A stretch of DNA of 64,000 nucleotides. Source: Campylorhamphus procurvoides. Lineage: Eukaryota > Chordata > Aves > Passeriformes > Dendrocolaptidae. The stretch covers positions 573-64,572 of the forward strand of contig WBMV01002763.1 in assembly GCA_013396655.1 (NCBI GenBank), read 5' to 3'. Within the stretch, counting starts at the first letter, position 1, and the number at the start of each line of letters is the position of its first letter. The notes beneath the pieces are model-generated. The model had not been told where the DNA came from, did not search any database, and was given only the letters and a program-made list of their open reading frames with translations. This document shows positions 1-12,335 of this stretch, piece after piece. Made by a program: the position numbers and the translations under genes.

Positions 1-353
1 GAGAATTCTCAAGTTAAAAGTTGATTAGATAGGATTTTACAGTTGTATTAGAATAGGACTAGATTTGTCATAATTACAAATGTTACTATTGGTCAGTTGT
101 ACCCCAGTTCTCCCAGTTACATACCCCTGATTGGTCGTTCGGTTCCCGGGCTCTGGGTTTCTCCCCATTGGCCAGCCGTTGCCCATAACAACGGCACGTC
201 CCTCTGTCCCACCTCCGGCTGGCCACTCCCTAACTCCTCCCCGACCTACCCTTATTAGGAAACACCCTTCCCCTTTTTCCCTTATTTGATGTAGGCCTGC
301 CCTAACTCCTCCCTAGAATCCACCCCCTTTCCAGAACCTTCTCCATCCTATGT

Positions 354-360
354 TATATAA
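354..360 (+). promoter_or_regulatory. LTR TATA box
   Basis: TATATAA sits about 17 bases upstream of the LTR poly(A) signal and downstream of three inverted CCAAT motifs, the expected core-promoter place in an LTR. Transcription today is not shown by the sequence. Confidence 0.6.
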
Positions 361-376
361 GCCGGGCTCACACTTG

Positions 377-382
377 AATAAA
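377..382 (+). promoter_or_regulatory. LTR polyadenylation signal AATAAA
   Basis: A canonical AATAAA hexamer follows the TATA box and precedes a T/C-rich stretch, as at the R/U5 border of an LTR. Confidence 0.55.
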
Positions 383-464
383 GGACCATTTTGCACCCTA
401 TCCCTTCGCAGAGTGGTCCATCCCTTCTTTCCCTCACAGGCCCGCGTCAATCTGTTTGTAAGCA

Positions 465-1312
465 TGAAAAGGCAGAGATACTGCCAGGCAGGATCTATGT
501 CATTTTGGCAAGGGGCAAACCCAAAATGCTTGGACACTCCTGTAATGTCTCAGTGAAGATACTGAGGGGAAAATATAGTAGGAATGCAAAGGACTCATCT
601 TGGGCCCAAAAAGTGCCATCAGTGTTTGAATAGTAAGTGAATTGTCACTTTTTGATACTCGCAGACTGAGTTCTCACAGACACCTGAGAGCTTAGACTTT
701 CACATCCTGAATTTTGAGGTCCAATCATCCTTAACCTCCTGCAAAGCTGTGCACATTTCAGAATCAATTCTCAAAGGATAATGCTGGTTTATGACTCTAT
801 TTAATAGGTTTAAGCTAGAGTTACCCATGTTTCACGTGTCAATTTTCACTGGTATGAATTCAGTGCTGTGAATTCCAGTATTATCATTCTTTGTCCAAAT
901 CTCCCTGCAAGAAGCATTGAGTGTCTATTTAACATGTATCATTTCTTCCTCTTCAGCAAAGCTGAACACACATACTACTCCCTTGAGACCATTAAGATAT
1001 CTAAGTGTGGGGAAGATTAGGCTCTGTTAGTTTTGGATTTTCTGAATAGAAGGTGAAGTCTTTTTCTGGGTTTGTTTGTTTATTTAAAGAAGCACTCTGT
1101 GTTCAAAGGAATGCATCGCGAAATCCCAAGAAGATATAAGAGGATTTGTGTCTCAGCTTTAAAAGTTGACCCCATCATCTCCATTGAATTACAGAAAGTT
1201 TCCAGGCTTAGCATGAGGAAACAGTGAAATTGAAAACTCTGAGTGTATAATAATCTGCTCATCTTCAAGGTTCTCTTCATGACCAACAACAAAGGGGGAA
1301 TGAAGTTACAAA
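465..1312. other. Unique AT-rich sequence, no gene seen
   Basis: Flank to the right of the LTR. There is no credible reading frame, RNA gene or repeat signature. Short open frames here overlap the LTR end or are random. Confidence 0.6.
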
Positions 1313-1438
1313 ACAGAATCTTTCAGTTGAAAGGGACCAAAACTGATCATCTGATCAAACTGCCTGACCAGTTCAGGGCTGCCAAAAGTTAAAACGTGGT
1401 GTTAAAGGCATTATCCTAATGCCTCTCAAACACTGAGC
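1313..1438 (-). mobile_element. CR1 LINE 3'-region fragment
   Basis: On the minus strand this matches the 3' untranslated part of CR1. On the plus strand it shows the reverse complement order: an AGAATC-type tail remnant, a GGGACC block, a CATCTGATC block, and then CTGCCTGACCAGTTCAGGGC. It is strongly diverged, with no intact tail repeat, so it is an old copy. The sequence up to about 1500 could be further decayed repeat. Confidence 0.7.
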
Positions 1439-4400
1439 ACAAAGCTGGTGATGGGATTGAACTCAGTGCCTTTTGCACCAGGGTCACACAATCTTGTTTC
1501 TCATCTAATGGGGATTTCAGTAATTCATTCCTAATTTACCTGACAACAAATGATACATGAATCTGCATTTCCAAAGGATTATTGAGTACTAGACACCTTT
1601 CAAGGCTAACATAAGTCTGCACTTTCAACTCCTGGAAATTTCAATGTTTTGTGCTGTTATTATAGAAGCATTTGATTCTTGCATTCAGTTTAAGAAGATG
1701 TAATTTTGGTCAGGCTCAGAATGCAAGGTTCTATTAGGATGTATAGTTATGCTTCCTATTGATGACTTAACTAATGGTCAGTTCATCTTTCCACAGTTAT
1801 ATTTTTCCAAACATCAAATTCCTCAGTGCATCTGAAACAAGTATTATGCATTAACCTTTGGCTGAAGATGCAGGACATACAGCTCTCAGTGTCTGAACAA
1901 CGTGGTCAAATGATTTTCAAATGACTAATGATCTCAGGAGAAAAAAATAAAAAGCTTGTAAGTGTCTAATTCAAAGAATACCAAACCTTCTGTAAAATTA
2001 AATTTCTTGATTAATATTTTCTGAAGTTATTCACTAGAAAAATTAAGTGTCCAACAAACACTAATCCCTTTGGAGAATGGTATTGCATGAACTGTGGGAA
2101 GCACAGTGACAGGGGGCTGCAGTCTGCAAGGAGAAATCATGACAGAAATCAGTACACTGGACCTTAGAAATCTATTTCTGACAGTGCCCAGGAATGCACT
2201 TAGGGAGCAGTTTTTCAGGGTCCAGGGAAAAAATAAATAGCTTTTCTCTTCCTTGCATCTCTGATTGCCTGATTGTTCTGACATTCAGAAAAACATGTAT
2301 ACATTTTTCCTCCTGTAGTGAAGTTGTTAATGTTGTAAACAAATCCTCATTTAGATTTTCTTTTATTTCCTTTATTGCTTGCATCCTCAACAGGGAGAGC
2401 CAGAGTAATCCCATATAAAAAGACACAAAACATCTGGGTAAATAACAGCCCCTTTCTTTGCAACTGGCCTCTTACATCTCCTATATGACTGTGGATGTTC
2501 CTCTGCTCCCTCCAAAAAGAGTTAGTTTCACTTTAAACATGGTGATTTACCCCAGAATCAGGAAATTACAATATGAAAATTAATTTTTCTGCAGGACTGG
2601 ACAATTACTGTTATTACTGTACTAATTCTCAGCAGTCCAGTGATAACTTTGAGAAATGGCATCTCATATGAAAAGAAGTCTGTTTTCCACTGTACATTAT
2701 TCATGTGTGTCCCCCTTTAAAATTACCTGGCACATACCCAGGAAAGTTAAGGTCACTAAAGAGTCATGCTTTAAGATGAAATGCCACCTTAGCCCTTTGC
2801 TAGCTTTGTAATGAATGTTTTAATTAAAGAGCAACAGCAGGCAGGCCAACATCTGGATCAGATTTGACTGTAATACCTAATACTCTCAATTTGGTATCTT
2901 CAGTTCTGAGACAATCAAAACACCCTTAGATAATTATTCCTTCCTATTCAATATTCTGCAAATACATTATAAATAGAACCTAAATTTTTAAGGTACAGTG
3001 CTATATAAAGGCAAGAGAACTGTTAAGTTTGGATTATACAGCTAATAGTGTCCTTTAAAATAGAAAAAATGCCAAATTTTTAAAAATAGAGCATGGCATA
3101 GTGAAGGAGAACATGGCCTGTCTTCAGTGACACCTTATAGGCATTTGTCTGCTAAAGGGCAGACAGATATTTAATGTAGACAAGACAATGCTGGCTTCAG
3201 AATTTGGAGGAAATTTGTTCTGATGCTTTAACTTTAAGCATTTTGGATCCATGTTTGCCTCCTTTTATGTGCTTCAACATTTTGTTGAACAATAGGATAG
3301 ATGAAACATTCTTGATTTGTGTCATTAAACTAACCACCATAATGCTTTTAGTAATAATTGAGGTAAGGATGTCTTCTGATACTTAGCTTGATATAACTAT
3401 ATTCTTTTGCACCAACTTTTCATAAATAAAATAATTTTTTTTTCTTTGAGAAACCTGAAGTAGAAAGTTCCGCCTTTCAGTAAATTTTTTATGAGTTATT
3501 AAGTCAGAAATGCATTAAAAATTATAAAAATCTCAACAAAAATGAGTGCCACTTTCTTAGTGGGAAGGGAGAAGAAACTGAGTCGATAGAAAATTTAAAC
3601 ATATCTAATGGCTTGTATTAACATTTTATTCTTACTCTGAAATGGCATCTCCTTCAGAAATGTGCAGAACCTGATTAAAAATTCTCAAACAGAAAACAGT
3701 AACCTGGCGACCTGAAGACAACTGTGGAGTGTATAAGACAAATCACAGAGCCCAGAGATTTTAATGTAGAAGCTTTTACACAAGAAAACTGTCACACCAG
3801 AATTATCTTGAACTCCTTGTTGGCAGAACTCACTGATATGTCATGTTGTTGATGGCAGCTCCTCATTCTTGGGGAAGACCTTCACAGAATAAACCCAACT
3901 GGTTTTGTTGGTATGACTCGTTATTTTCTACCAAACTAAACAAGGAGTTTATTCTCCAAGACTGTCACTCTGATAGCCTTCTCCAGGACTAAAACAGCAC
4001 TTGATGTTGTAAGGCTGAAGGCAGGGGTAGGAGGTCTGAGGGAAATTGTTTTATTTGACAGTTTTACTTTTTCATGTGTTTTTCAGTGTCTTTTTCCAAA
4101 GCACTGTGGCACTCGCTGCTTGCAGATATCTAAAAGGAAAAGGCTTTGGCAATGTTGGTAAACAACACTAAAAATGCTAAAAAGCCACAGTTATTGCTAT
4201 TGGGAAAAAAAAACCAGGACTTCCTTTACAGACACTAAACTCTTTGAATACTTTTTAAAAGTGAAAGGGGTAGAAGAAGAGGAAAATTAAACCCGTCAAT
4301 TTAACCCTTCAGAAATTTAAACTGTCTCTGGCATTTCTAAATAAGAAGCAACAAGGCTTGTTAGTAATGTAGGTTGAAAGAATGTTCAAAGGGATGCAAG

Positions 4401-4684
4401 CAAAAAAGAAACACTTCATCTCTCACTGTGTTAAAAAAAAAAATCTGAAAAATCCTTTTCCCTGCCCTATTACTTAATGTTTTTCTACCAGAGAGCTCAG
4501 GAAAACTGGTCAATTAGTGAGAGAAGTCATACCAGAGAGGTAAAGTGTGAGCGGGTGAGAAGGGAAGACTTCCCTATCATACTGCACAGCCACAGCCTAT
4601 GGGACTCTGCTCTTTGCTTAATTAGAATGAGGAAAAGAATTACACTGAGAAGACCAGATGAAATAGAAAATAGTGTGAAGAAAA
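1439..4684. other. Unique AT-rich sequence, no gene seen
   Basis: No exon-like frame. It contains poly-A/T runs. A stretch near 2815-2875 of balanced composition has a TTTAATTAAAG homeodomain-type core. A possible LTR-tail-like stretch with AATAAA lies near 3880-3930. Neither is secure. Confidence 0.5.
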
Positions 4685-4686
4685 AG

Positions 4687-5045
4687 AGGCTCAGGGAGAA
4701 CCTTCTCACTCTCTACAGCAACGTGAAAGGAGGTTTTAGCCAGGTGGGTTGGGCTCTGGTCTGAGGAAACAAGGGACAGGACAAAAGGAAATGGTCCCAG
4801 GTTGCACCAGGAGAAGTTTAGGTTGTATAGTAGGAAAAATTCTACACCAAAATGGTCATCAAGCCCTGGCACAGGCTGCCTGTGCAAGTGGTGGAATTGC
4901 CATCCCTGGAGGGATTTAAAAGCCATGGGGATGTGGCACTTTTGGACGTGGTTAGTGGTGGCCTTGGCAGTGCTTAGTTAAGGGTTGGACTCAAGGATTT
5001 TAGAGGCCTTTTCCAACCTAAAGGAATTGATTCTGTGATTCTATT
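4687..5045 (+). mobile_element. CR1 LINE 3' fragment with tail
   Basis: This is the classic order of the CR1 3' end on the plus strand: TCTACAGCAACGTGAAAGG, then GGGACAGGACAAAAGG, then the CAGGCTGCC / CCATCCCTGGAGG block, then GGTTGGACTC, and a tail ending GATTCTGTGATTCTATTA at 5028-5045. Many small changes indicate moderate age. It contains no coding part. A plus-strand open frame running into it from 4477 is not a gene. Confidence 0.93.
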
Positions 5046-6257
5046 ACATATCCTTTGGTGTTGTGGTTCCACCATACCGTGTGAATTTTGAAAGCCTATA
5101 TGAGCAAGGTTTAGAAACATACCTGGTGTTCTTCCTGTATTGCAGCTTATGGAATTAGGTGGCAAATTCTTCTTACCCAGCCTTTGAATTGTGTATTTGT
5201 TACTAATTTCTGATAGATGTTTGCCCCAGACGTAGCTGAACTTTATATTATTATTAAAATCTTATTGAAAAATATCTCAGGAGACTTTGGGACAGAACAG
5301 GAGATAAAAATGGAATATTCCATTAATATTCCATTAAGTTAATAATATCTGTCTAACTGAATCACAATCATATTTCCTGCCAGCTTTTAAATACAGATTA
5401 TTTTATTTTGGTGTTTAAATTCCCATTGTGTAGAGCTGCGCTAGTTTCTATGAACTATTCTTTTACTGTTTATCTTGTGTTCTTTTAAATGTATTATAGA
5501 TAAATTATTGAGCTGGAGGCAAAGGTATAAGAAACAGAAAAGTCTAAGGCAAAATAATGTTTTTGACATTGTGTCTAAAGCATAACCACATGTCTGAGTG
5601 AATACCAGACTCCATCTGATTACACATTCATGCACTGCTGGATGGTTGTTTATTTGCTTTGACAGTGGGTCCAGAGGAGTGTTTAATGAGCCTTAATTAC
5701 GTTAATTTATGTAGAATGGAGGGCTTTTCTGGGATTATATATCTCATCAGGTTCCAGCCAGATCTCTTCACACTGGTCACTTCACATTTGTACAGAATAT
5801 GTCCTGCTTCATCGGATACTCTACCAGCTTTGAAGAGGTAAATAATAATAAAGGCTAATAAGAGGGGATCAAGTTATCTTCACCTGTAAATAGAATAGAC
5901 ATAACCATAGTTGTGGTAGAAACCTGGAAAAGGTTAAACAATTAATATTATGTTTTTCTTGTGTTTTTTTTTTAATTATTGCCAGTGTTGTTGTTAATAT
6001 TAAATACAGATACTTTCACTCTAGGTTTCCAGTGGGAACCATTCCCTTTTTTACTGATGTGCAAGAAAAAAATCTAATCCAGAGATTTCTTGGGGACCGA
6101 TAGGCTACATGTCTTCGGTTTAGATACTCATGTAAGGCTCTAGGCATTTTTTAATGTTAAAATTGGAACAATAGCAGCCCTGGTACATTAATTTTGGATC
6201 AACTTTACTAATCATCTTGCTGTGATCTCAGTGTTACCCAGGAGTTTCTCTGATATC

Positions 6258-6293
6258 AGTAAGGTCAAAATTACCAAAGTAAGGTCAAAATTA
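6258..6293. repeat. 20-bp tandem duplication
   Basis: AGTAAGGTCAAAATTA occurs at 6258-6273 and again, identical over 16 bases, at 6278-6293, giving a period of 20. Confidence 0.9.
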
Positions 6294-7120
6294 AGTCTGG
6301 ATAGAATAACAAATCAATGCCTAGAAAAGGAAAACAGGAATTATGATAGAAGGTCGCTAAAAATGGTGCAGTAACTATTGTATAAAGCAACACAGTTTAA
6401 AAAAAAAGGAAAAAGTAAAGTGAAAAGTCCTGCAGGAAGGAGAAATGTAGGTATCAATTACTTCAGAAGGAAAGAGGTGGAAATTCAAGAGTATGATAAG
6501 TAGATAGACAAATTGAGATGGATGGCAGAGCAGAAGTGTTTGAGGAAATAGTGGTTGCTCCTCTTTCTCCAGGAGTTCATCACTTCCTTACCATGGATGT
6601 TTTTATAGCTTAGCAGTGTGTGTATAAGCCATGTGTGTCACCTGTTTTTCTTCTTTGCTTGAGTCTGGAAACCTTAGTGCTAAAAATACAGAGCATTGTG
6701 TAGTCCTGAGTTAGTGAGAGCAGTAAAAGCAGAGTGAGCTTGAAAGGAAAGCCAGCACTAACCCACAGATGGTAAGAGCCGTGCAGGCAGCAGGATCTGG
6801 CTCCTGAGCAGCTCTTCCCAGAGAAAGCTCTTTGCTCTGGTGTCTCTTCTAAGTTTCCAGGGAAACTAATGGCTAAACGGAGTATGTACAGACTGTTCTC
6901 TGAGGTGGAGGCACTATTTTAATAGATTCACAGCTCCAGCTAGAATTTCCCAAAGGAAAAGCGAGCCAGAAGGGAAGAGCTTAGATGCTTACACTGGGAT
7001 TTCAGTGGCTCATGTTAGTCTGATTACCAGCTTTGGCATCTCACCTGTCTCACCCTAGAATAATCTAAAGAATTTGATGTTGCACTCTGTTGTCTGGGAT
7101 GGCTAATTAAGAGATGTTTT

Positions 7121-7147
7121 TTATATATATATACACACATATGTATT
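7121..7147. repeat. TA/CA microsatellite
   Basis: A short alternating TA run passes into CA and back to TA. Confidence 0.85.
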
Positions 7148-8289
7148 TATAAAGAGAGAAAGAAAAGTTCTGCTTGACTTTAAAAGGCACTTTAGCATTG
7201 TAGAGGACAGAGGAAAGTGTTTAAGGACAGCATTACTGCCACTTATTCTTCACTTTAGTTGACAAGTAATATAAGTATAAGATCCAAAGGCCAATTTTTC
7301 TGTAAAAAAAATAATGAACAGATATCACTCCGTTTTTCTTAGAATTTTATTTTCATAATTTTCATAATCTATATTGAGAGGAGATCACGAAGATCTTGTG
7401 CAGAATAATTTGTTGGTGTTGAAGAATACATAGGTAATTTCTCTCTCAATAGATTCTTCCCACTCAGAATATTAGTCCTTAAGTCTCACCTAAATCACAC
7501 CAACAGACTTGAAAAGTTTATTTTATAGCAATTCTGTCAATACACATTAGATGAAATAATTTAAAAGGCACTGGAACACAGTTCATGCCTTAATCATCCT
7601 TTCCAAGCTGGATACATAAACCATTAGGCTACACTGGCATGCTGACAGTTTGTTGGATACTTTAAAGAGATTTCAGTTATTCTGCACAAAGTTAAAGTTC
7701 ATTAAGGGAAATTCAAGGATATATGCCTCCTGACAGAGGAATAGCTATTTACTGTGATTGAGAGGAACATGAAGGTAGTAGGAGTTATGGCATTTAACTC
7801 CCTGGGCAGTCAAAAATCATTAAATATACACCCTGTACTGTGTTCCTGTCACTCCTGGCACTAATGACAGGCCTAACAAATCTCAGTTTGTGATTTTGAG
7901 AGGGATTAGGCATCTGGCAGATGCAAAAGATCAGTTTTATCAAGAATAAGATGGTTTTGAAAATACTCCAAAGGAAATCTGAGACTCCTGGGGAACCTCT
8001 GCACCACAAGCCACATTGCCTGCAGTTTGGGAAACACAGAGGAGAAATGTCATAGGGAGATGAGGATATCTCAGTCTGGAGTTTGTGTCTTGAATGCAAG
8101 AGTCAGACTTGACACTTTCATTTCCTTTATGGATTCAACCCTAAATAACTCCCTTTCATGATTAAGCTGTTCCACTCACAGGAATCTTGTTGCAAAGCAG
8201 CAAATTAGACATCACATGCAGGTAGTAGTAATCTACAGATGGGACTGTCTCTCCTTGTCAAAGATGCTGAATACATTAATTAAAAAAAA

Positions 8290-8303
8290 GAGAGAGAGAG
8301 AGA
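8290..8303. repeat. (GA)n microsatellite
   Basis: About seven GA dinucleotides after a poly-A run. Confidence 0.8.
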
Positions 8304-10325
8304 AAATGTTCACTTATAATGAAAAAGTTAATTTAGCTTCCTGCCAGAAAGGCCATAACATATGACATGAAATTAATACCAGCAGTGAAGTAAGTTATAG
8401 TTGGTTTATGAGTTATTTAGAATTATCACTATCCTTCAGAAATTAAAAAAAAAAACAAAACAAAAACCAAGATACAAAAAAACCCCCAAGTACATCAACA
8501 ACTGCCTGAGCAAAAGTATTCCCCTGTCTGTAGTTCTCCCACTCTCCAGTCCTGCATCATTTGGGATTTTTCATATTGTGGAGAAACCTGAATATTTTTG
8601 AGACCTGTATTTTGTTTTACACTCTCTTTCTTCTTTTTTTTTTTTTCCCACAATTGACTCTAATGATGTATCACTGATCTTGAGCCTGCAGGCCAGAATG
8701 TAGATCAGGTGAGCTACTCTGTGTTCAGAATTGTGAAAGGATTAAGGTTAAGAACAGACTCACAGAAGCCAAACTAGAATGAGAACACAAGTTGCCAATG
8801 GATGCACCGTACTTGCCAACATGTTTAAGAAAAAAATTAATACATTAATCTGCTCAGAGGATAAAATTAACATCAGCAGCGATGGTCACTGCTAAAAGGC
8901 ATTGCTCTGCAACTCTGACTTTAAACCAAAGTGACTGAAGCCTAGCTCAAAAGCATGACGGAAAGAGAGAGATGGATATAATTTAATCACACTATAAAGT
9001 CAATATCTATCTGCAGGAACATCTGCTATTTACTGCAATTTCCACAAGCCTCTTATAGACTTTTCATTTTTAAATGGAGACTTGCATAGGTTCTCTTTGG
9101 CATAAAGTTTGTGAAATAAATGCTGCAAAGCAGCACAGAAGCTCTCAGGATAGCTAAACATAAGGATATACATATGCACAACAAGTATGAGAATTTATGT
9201 TGCCATTCAAAAAATTATATAGGGCACAGACAATTGTTGAAAAACTTTACCACAAGAGAAAGCAATAAAATAGGAAAATAAGGTTTTTGGACTTATTACT
9301 TTCTAAATTTATGGTCCATGAAATGTTTTCAAGAGTTCAAGCTGTATCTTCAGGTGATTTAGATTGGTAAAGTTCTAGGAAAAGGAAGAAATCTGTGCTG
9401 AATTCCACCATCTCAGGATCTGCCTCATGCAGAGATGCCAAGTTTCCTTGTCTGCATCCCTGCCATAGGTCAAACACAGGGAAAGGAGCTGACTTTCCTA
9501 CAAAAATCAGATTATAAAAGGAAGCTGATCTGAGTTGACATGATTTGATTTGGGTTAGAAGATTAATCCAGACTTCAGCTGCCAGAGGCTTTTAGATAAA
9601 TAGCACTTAGCCCACTTACACTGAATGGATTCTTTCCATTTTTTTTTTTAAAGAAAGAAGTATTAATTAGAACAGCATGGAAGTGTAAGAAATCTGCAAG
9701 GACTTAGGATTCATGTGACAAAGGCTATGAAATACTGCTGCCTTCAGAGATTATAGGATCGATGTTGGAAATGAGATGTGTGTTCCTATGATCTGCTTAG
9801 TGACTGTACTCGTGGCTCATCTGATGAGGAAAAAAATGTGGTATCTAAAAGCACTAAGGAGAAAACAAAATAGCCCAGCCTGCTTCAAAAGCACTAGGAA
9901 GACAAAAGTTGTACAAATGCCAGTCCTGGCCTGAGGCTGAGTAAAACCTTAATCCAAGATAGGACAAGCACTGCAGCAGCTTAACACTTCAGTGCACTGC
10001 ATGGGGGACATCACTTTGGTGTTGCCAGCAGTCAGATGTGCTCCTCCTACATGTGTTTCCTTCTGGAATGTCCTCTCTGAAATGTTTTTGGCTTGGAGAT
10101 GTCATTACCCAACCAAGAGCTGGTTGTTCCCTGGGTAGCAGAATCTTCAGCTGGGTTCCCTCCAAATTAAAGCTAGCATACCAAAAGAAAGGTAATTTAT
10201 CGTAATTCAGAGAAGTTTGCAGTTTAACATCCTTGGTTTGGAGGGGAGTTTACTCCAAGAAATTGAAAAAATAAAACTTCAATTTGGAGAAGGACATCTC
10301 CATATATTGGCCACAGAAACTATCT

Positions 10326-10749
10326 GAGAGCTGCAACACTTCTGCTATGAGGAAAGGCTGAGAGAGTTGGGGTTGTTCAGCCTGGGGGAGACAAAGCTCC
10401 ACAGAGATCTTATCATGGCCTATCAAAACTTAGAGAGTGCTTATAATAAAGAGGGAGAGAGAGGTTTTTGAATCCTGTGGTGATTCAACAAGGAGAAATT
10501 GTTTTAAACTAAAGAAGGTAGATTCAGAGTAGGTATAAGAAAGAATTATCTATGAGGAGGGTGGTGAAACACTCGTACAGGCTGTCGAGAGAGGTGGTGG
10601 ATGTCCCATCCCTGGGAACATTCAAGGCCAGGTTGGATGGGACTCTAAGCAACCTGGTCTAGTTGAAGATGTCCCAACCCATGGCAGGGGGTTTTGGAAG
10701 CAGATGGCATACAAAAGTCTCTTCCAAATCAAATCATTCTGTGATTCTG
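10326..10749 (+). mobile_element. CR1 LINE 3' fragment with tail
   Basis: Plus-strand CR1 3' end: GAGGAAAGGCTGAGAGAGTT, GTTCAGCCTGG, GGTGGTGAAACACT, the CCCATCCCTGGGAACATTCA block, GGCCAGGTTGGATGGG, CAACCTGGTCTAG, and a tail ATTCTGTGATTCTGA. A typical long avian copy of roughly 425 bp without reverse-transcriptase sequence. Confidence 0.95.
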
Positions 10750-12103
10750 AGAAGGACACAACCACAAAGAGTACATTGAGGCACCCAGTTAATGGAGAAT
10801 GCCATGTGGGAGCTTTAAGCTGTGATGTCTGTCAAAATCATCTGCCTTAAACTTTGAACAAACCCAGTTCCATTCATGTATTCTAAAAAGATACAGCCAA
10901 GATGCACAGATGTAGATTCTGTTGATATAGAAATTAATTGCATTTTCTAGGGTCACAAAAAAGATCTGTTGCATAACCAGGGTTTGGGTTGGCTAGAGCT
11001 CAGCTAACAACCCATTCATAAAATGTTGAAAGACTAATTAATGTTCTTTGGGTTTTCCAAATATGGTCATATTGAAACACTGTTCAAATGATAAAATGGT
11101 TTGCAATTTCTGCAGGACTGAGGACACCAAAACATAGCTCAATTTTCCCCAGATATGAAGAGTTTAGTCTAAGGTACAAGAGCTCCCTGTGGAAAACCAC
11201 TGGAGACTAGTGACCCATGGGACATGCACCCATCCTAAGAGTGTATGATGGGTGAGCAGTGGGCAAGTGGCAAATGTGCCACAACTGTCAAGCTTCTTTT
11301 TAGAGATTTTAAAATCTTATCTAATATCTGAAACTGGACTTGGAAACTGAATCACCCACACTGAAATGATGCCATTTAGACAGACTATGGTAATGTTATA
11401 TATATATACATATATATATAAGGAAACTTGACATCTATAAAAAAGTAAATTATTCTTTTTGGAATGAAAAATCCTGTAATCCCTATCTAGACTGGCAGAT
11501 AAGTATCCTTTTCAACACAAATTGTTCTGTGAGTTGAAGAGTTAAGTCTCATGTTTTACTGTTCAGGCCTTATATTAAATTTACACAGAAAGTGTTGCCC
11601 AGCTCTTAGGACATCTGGTTCATTTGAGGAATTTGAATAGGTCCAATCCCACTTGCTTGTGTTGTCTCATTCTCTTTATATAATGGTCATGAACAAGGAA
11701 TTTACTTTGTAAATACAAGTTTTGTAGCTGCATATACTCCTTTCTATCTTATATTTGCTCAATATTTAATTACTCTTACCATTTCCTATAGGATGGAAGG
11801 GAGGAATTCAATCCCATTCTAATTACCAGGTGGCATGATTTAGCAAAGAGTTCCTAAAATACTGGCTTATTTCATCTCAGAATTTATTTGTGACATTACA
11901 GTAGTGATCATTCTATTAATTCATTGTTCCATTAAAAGCTCATTGGCTACTGAAAAGGCAGAAATACATAGATTGCACCAGCCTGTATTAATATCAAAGA
12001 GGCTCTAATATGAGAAGAACTTTCATGAGATGTGTAAGCACAAAAATCCCCACTTCACAAAAATTAATTTAATGGCAATGCTAAGCATACAAGGGAAGAT
12101 TTC
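10750..12103. other. Unique AT-rich sequence, no gene seen
   Basis: Nothing gene-like. A TA-rich microsatellite lies at 11396-11420. Confidence 0.6.
11396..11420. repeat. (TA)n microsatellite
   Basis: Two TA runs separated by a single C-containing interruption. Confidence 0.85.
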
Positions 12104-12104
12104 A

Positions 12105-12335
12105 CTGAATCACAGAATCACTTAGGTGGGAAAAGACCTTCAAGACCATTGAGTCCAACCCTTAAGCCAACACTGCCAACCCCATCACTAAACCACATCC
12201 CCAGGTGCCACATCTACATGTCTTTTGGACACTTCCAGGGATGGGGACTCCCTGGGCAGCCTGTTCCAATATTTGACCATCCTTTCAGTGAAGAAATATT
12301 TCCTAATGTCCAACCTAAGCCTTCCTCATGGATAG
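12105..12335 (-). mobile_element. CR1 LINE 3' fragment, antisense
   Basis: It begins with TGAATCACAGAATCA, the complement of the CR1 tail, followed by AAGACCTTCAAGACCATTGA and GTCCAACC, then GGACACTTCCAGGGATGGGG, CCTGGGCAGCCTGTTCC, and AATATTTCCTAATGTCCAAC. This is the reverse complement of the CR1 3' end in the right order. Open frames across it are coincidental. Confidence 0.95.

Larger units (their letters stand above)
1..464 (+). mobile_element. Endogenous retrovirus LTR, truncated by the window edge
   Basis: The segment reads like a retroviral long terminal repeat. It has a promoter-like left part with three ATTGG (inverted CCAAT) motifs at 88-92, 130-134 and 167-171. C-rich sequence follows, with a 14-bp direct repeat at 228-241 and 300-313. 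Then come a TATA box at 354-360 and AATAAA at 377-382. A pyrimidine-rich tail ends in CA near 463-464. TATA box and poly(A) signal lie close together, as in compact avian LTRs. The 5' end is outside the window. No tRNA primer-binding site follows the CA, so this is either a solo LTR or the right-hand LTR of a provirus extending leftward. No retroviral coding sequence is visible here. The exact right boundary and the family name are uncertain. Confidence 0.75.
5046..10325. other. Unique AT-rich sequence with small simple repeats
   Basis: About 5.3 kb without a recognisable gene. Contents are a 20-bp tandem duplication (6258-6293), a TA/CA microsatellite (7121-7147), a short GA run (8290-8303) and poly-A/T tracts. 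Short frames on both strands look random. Confidence 0.6.
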
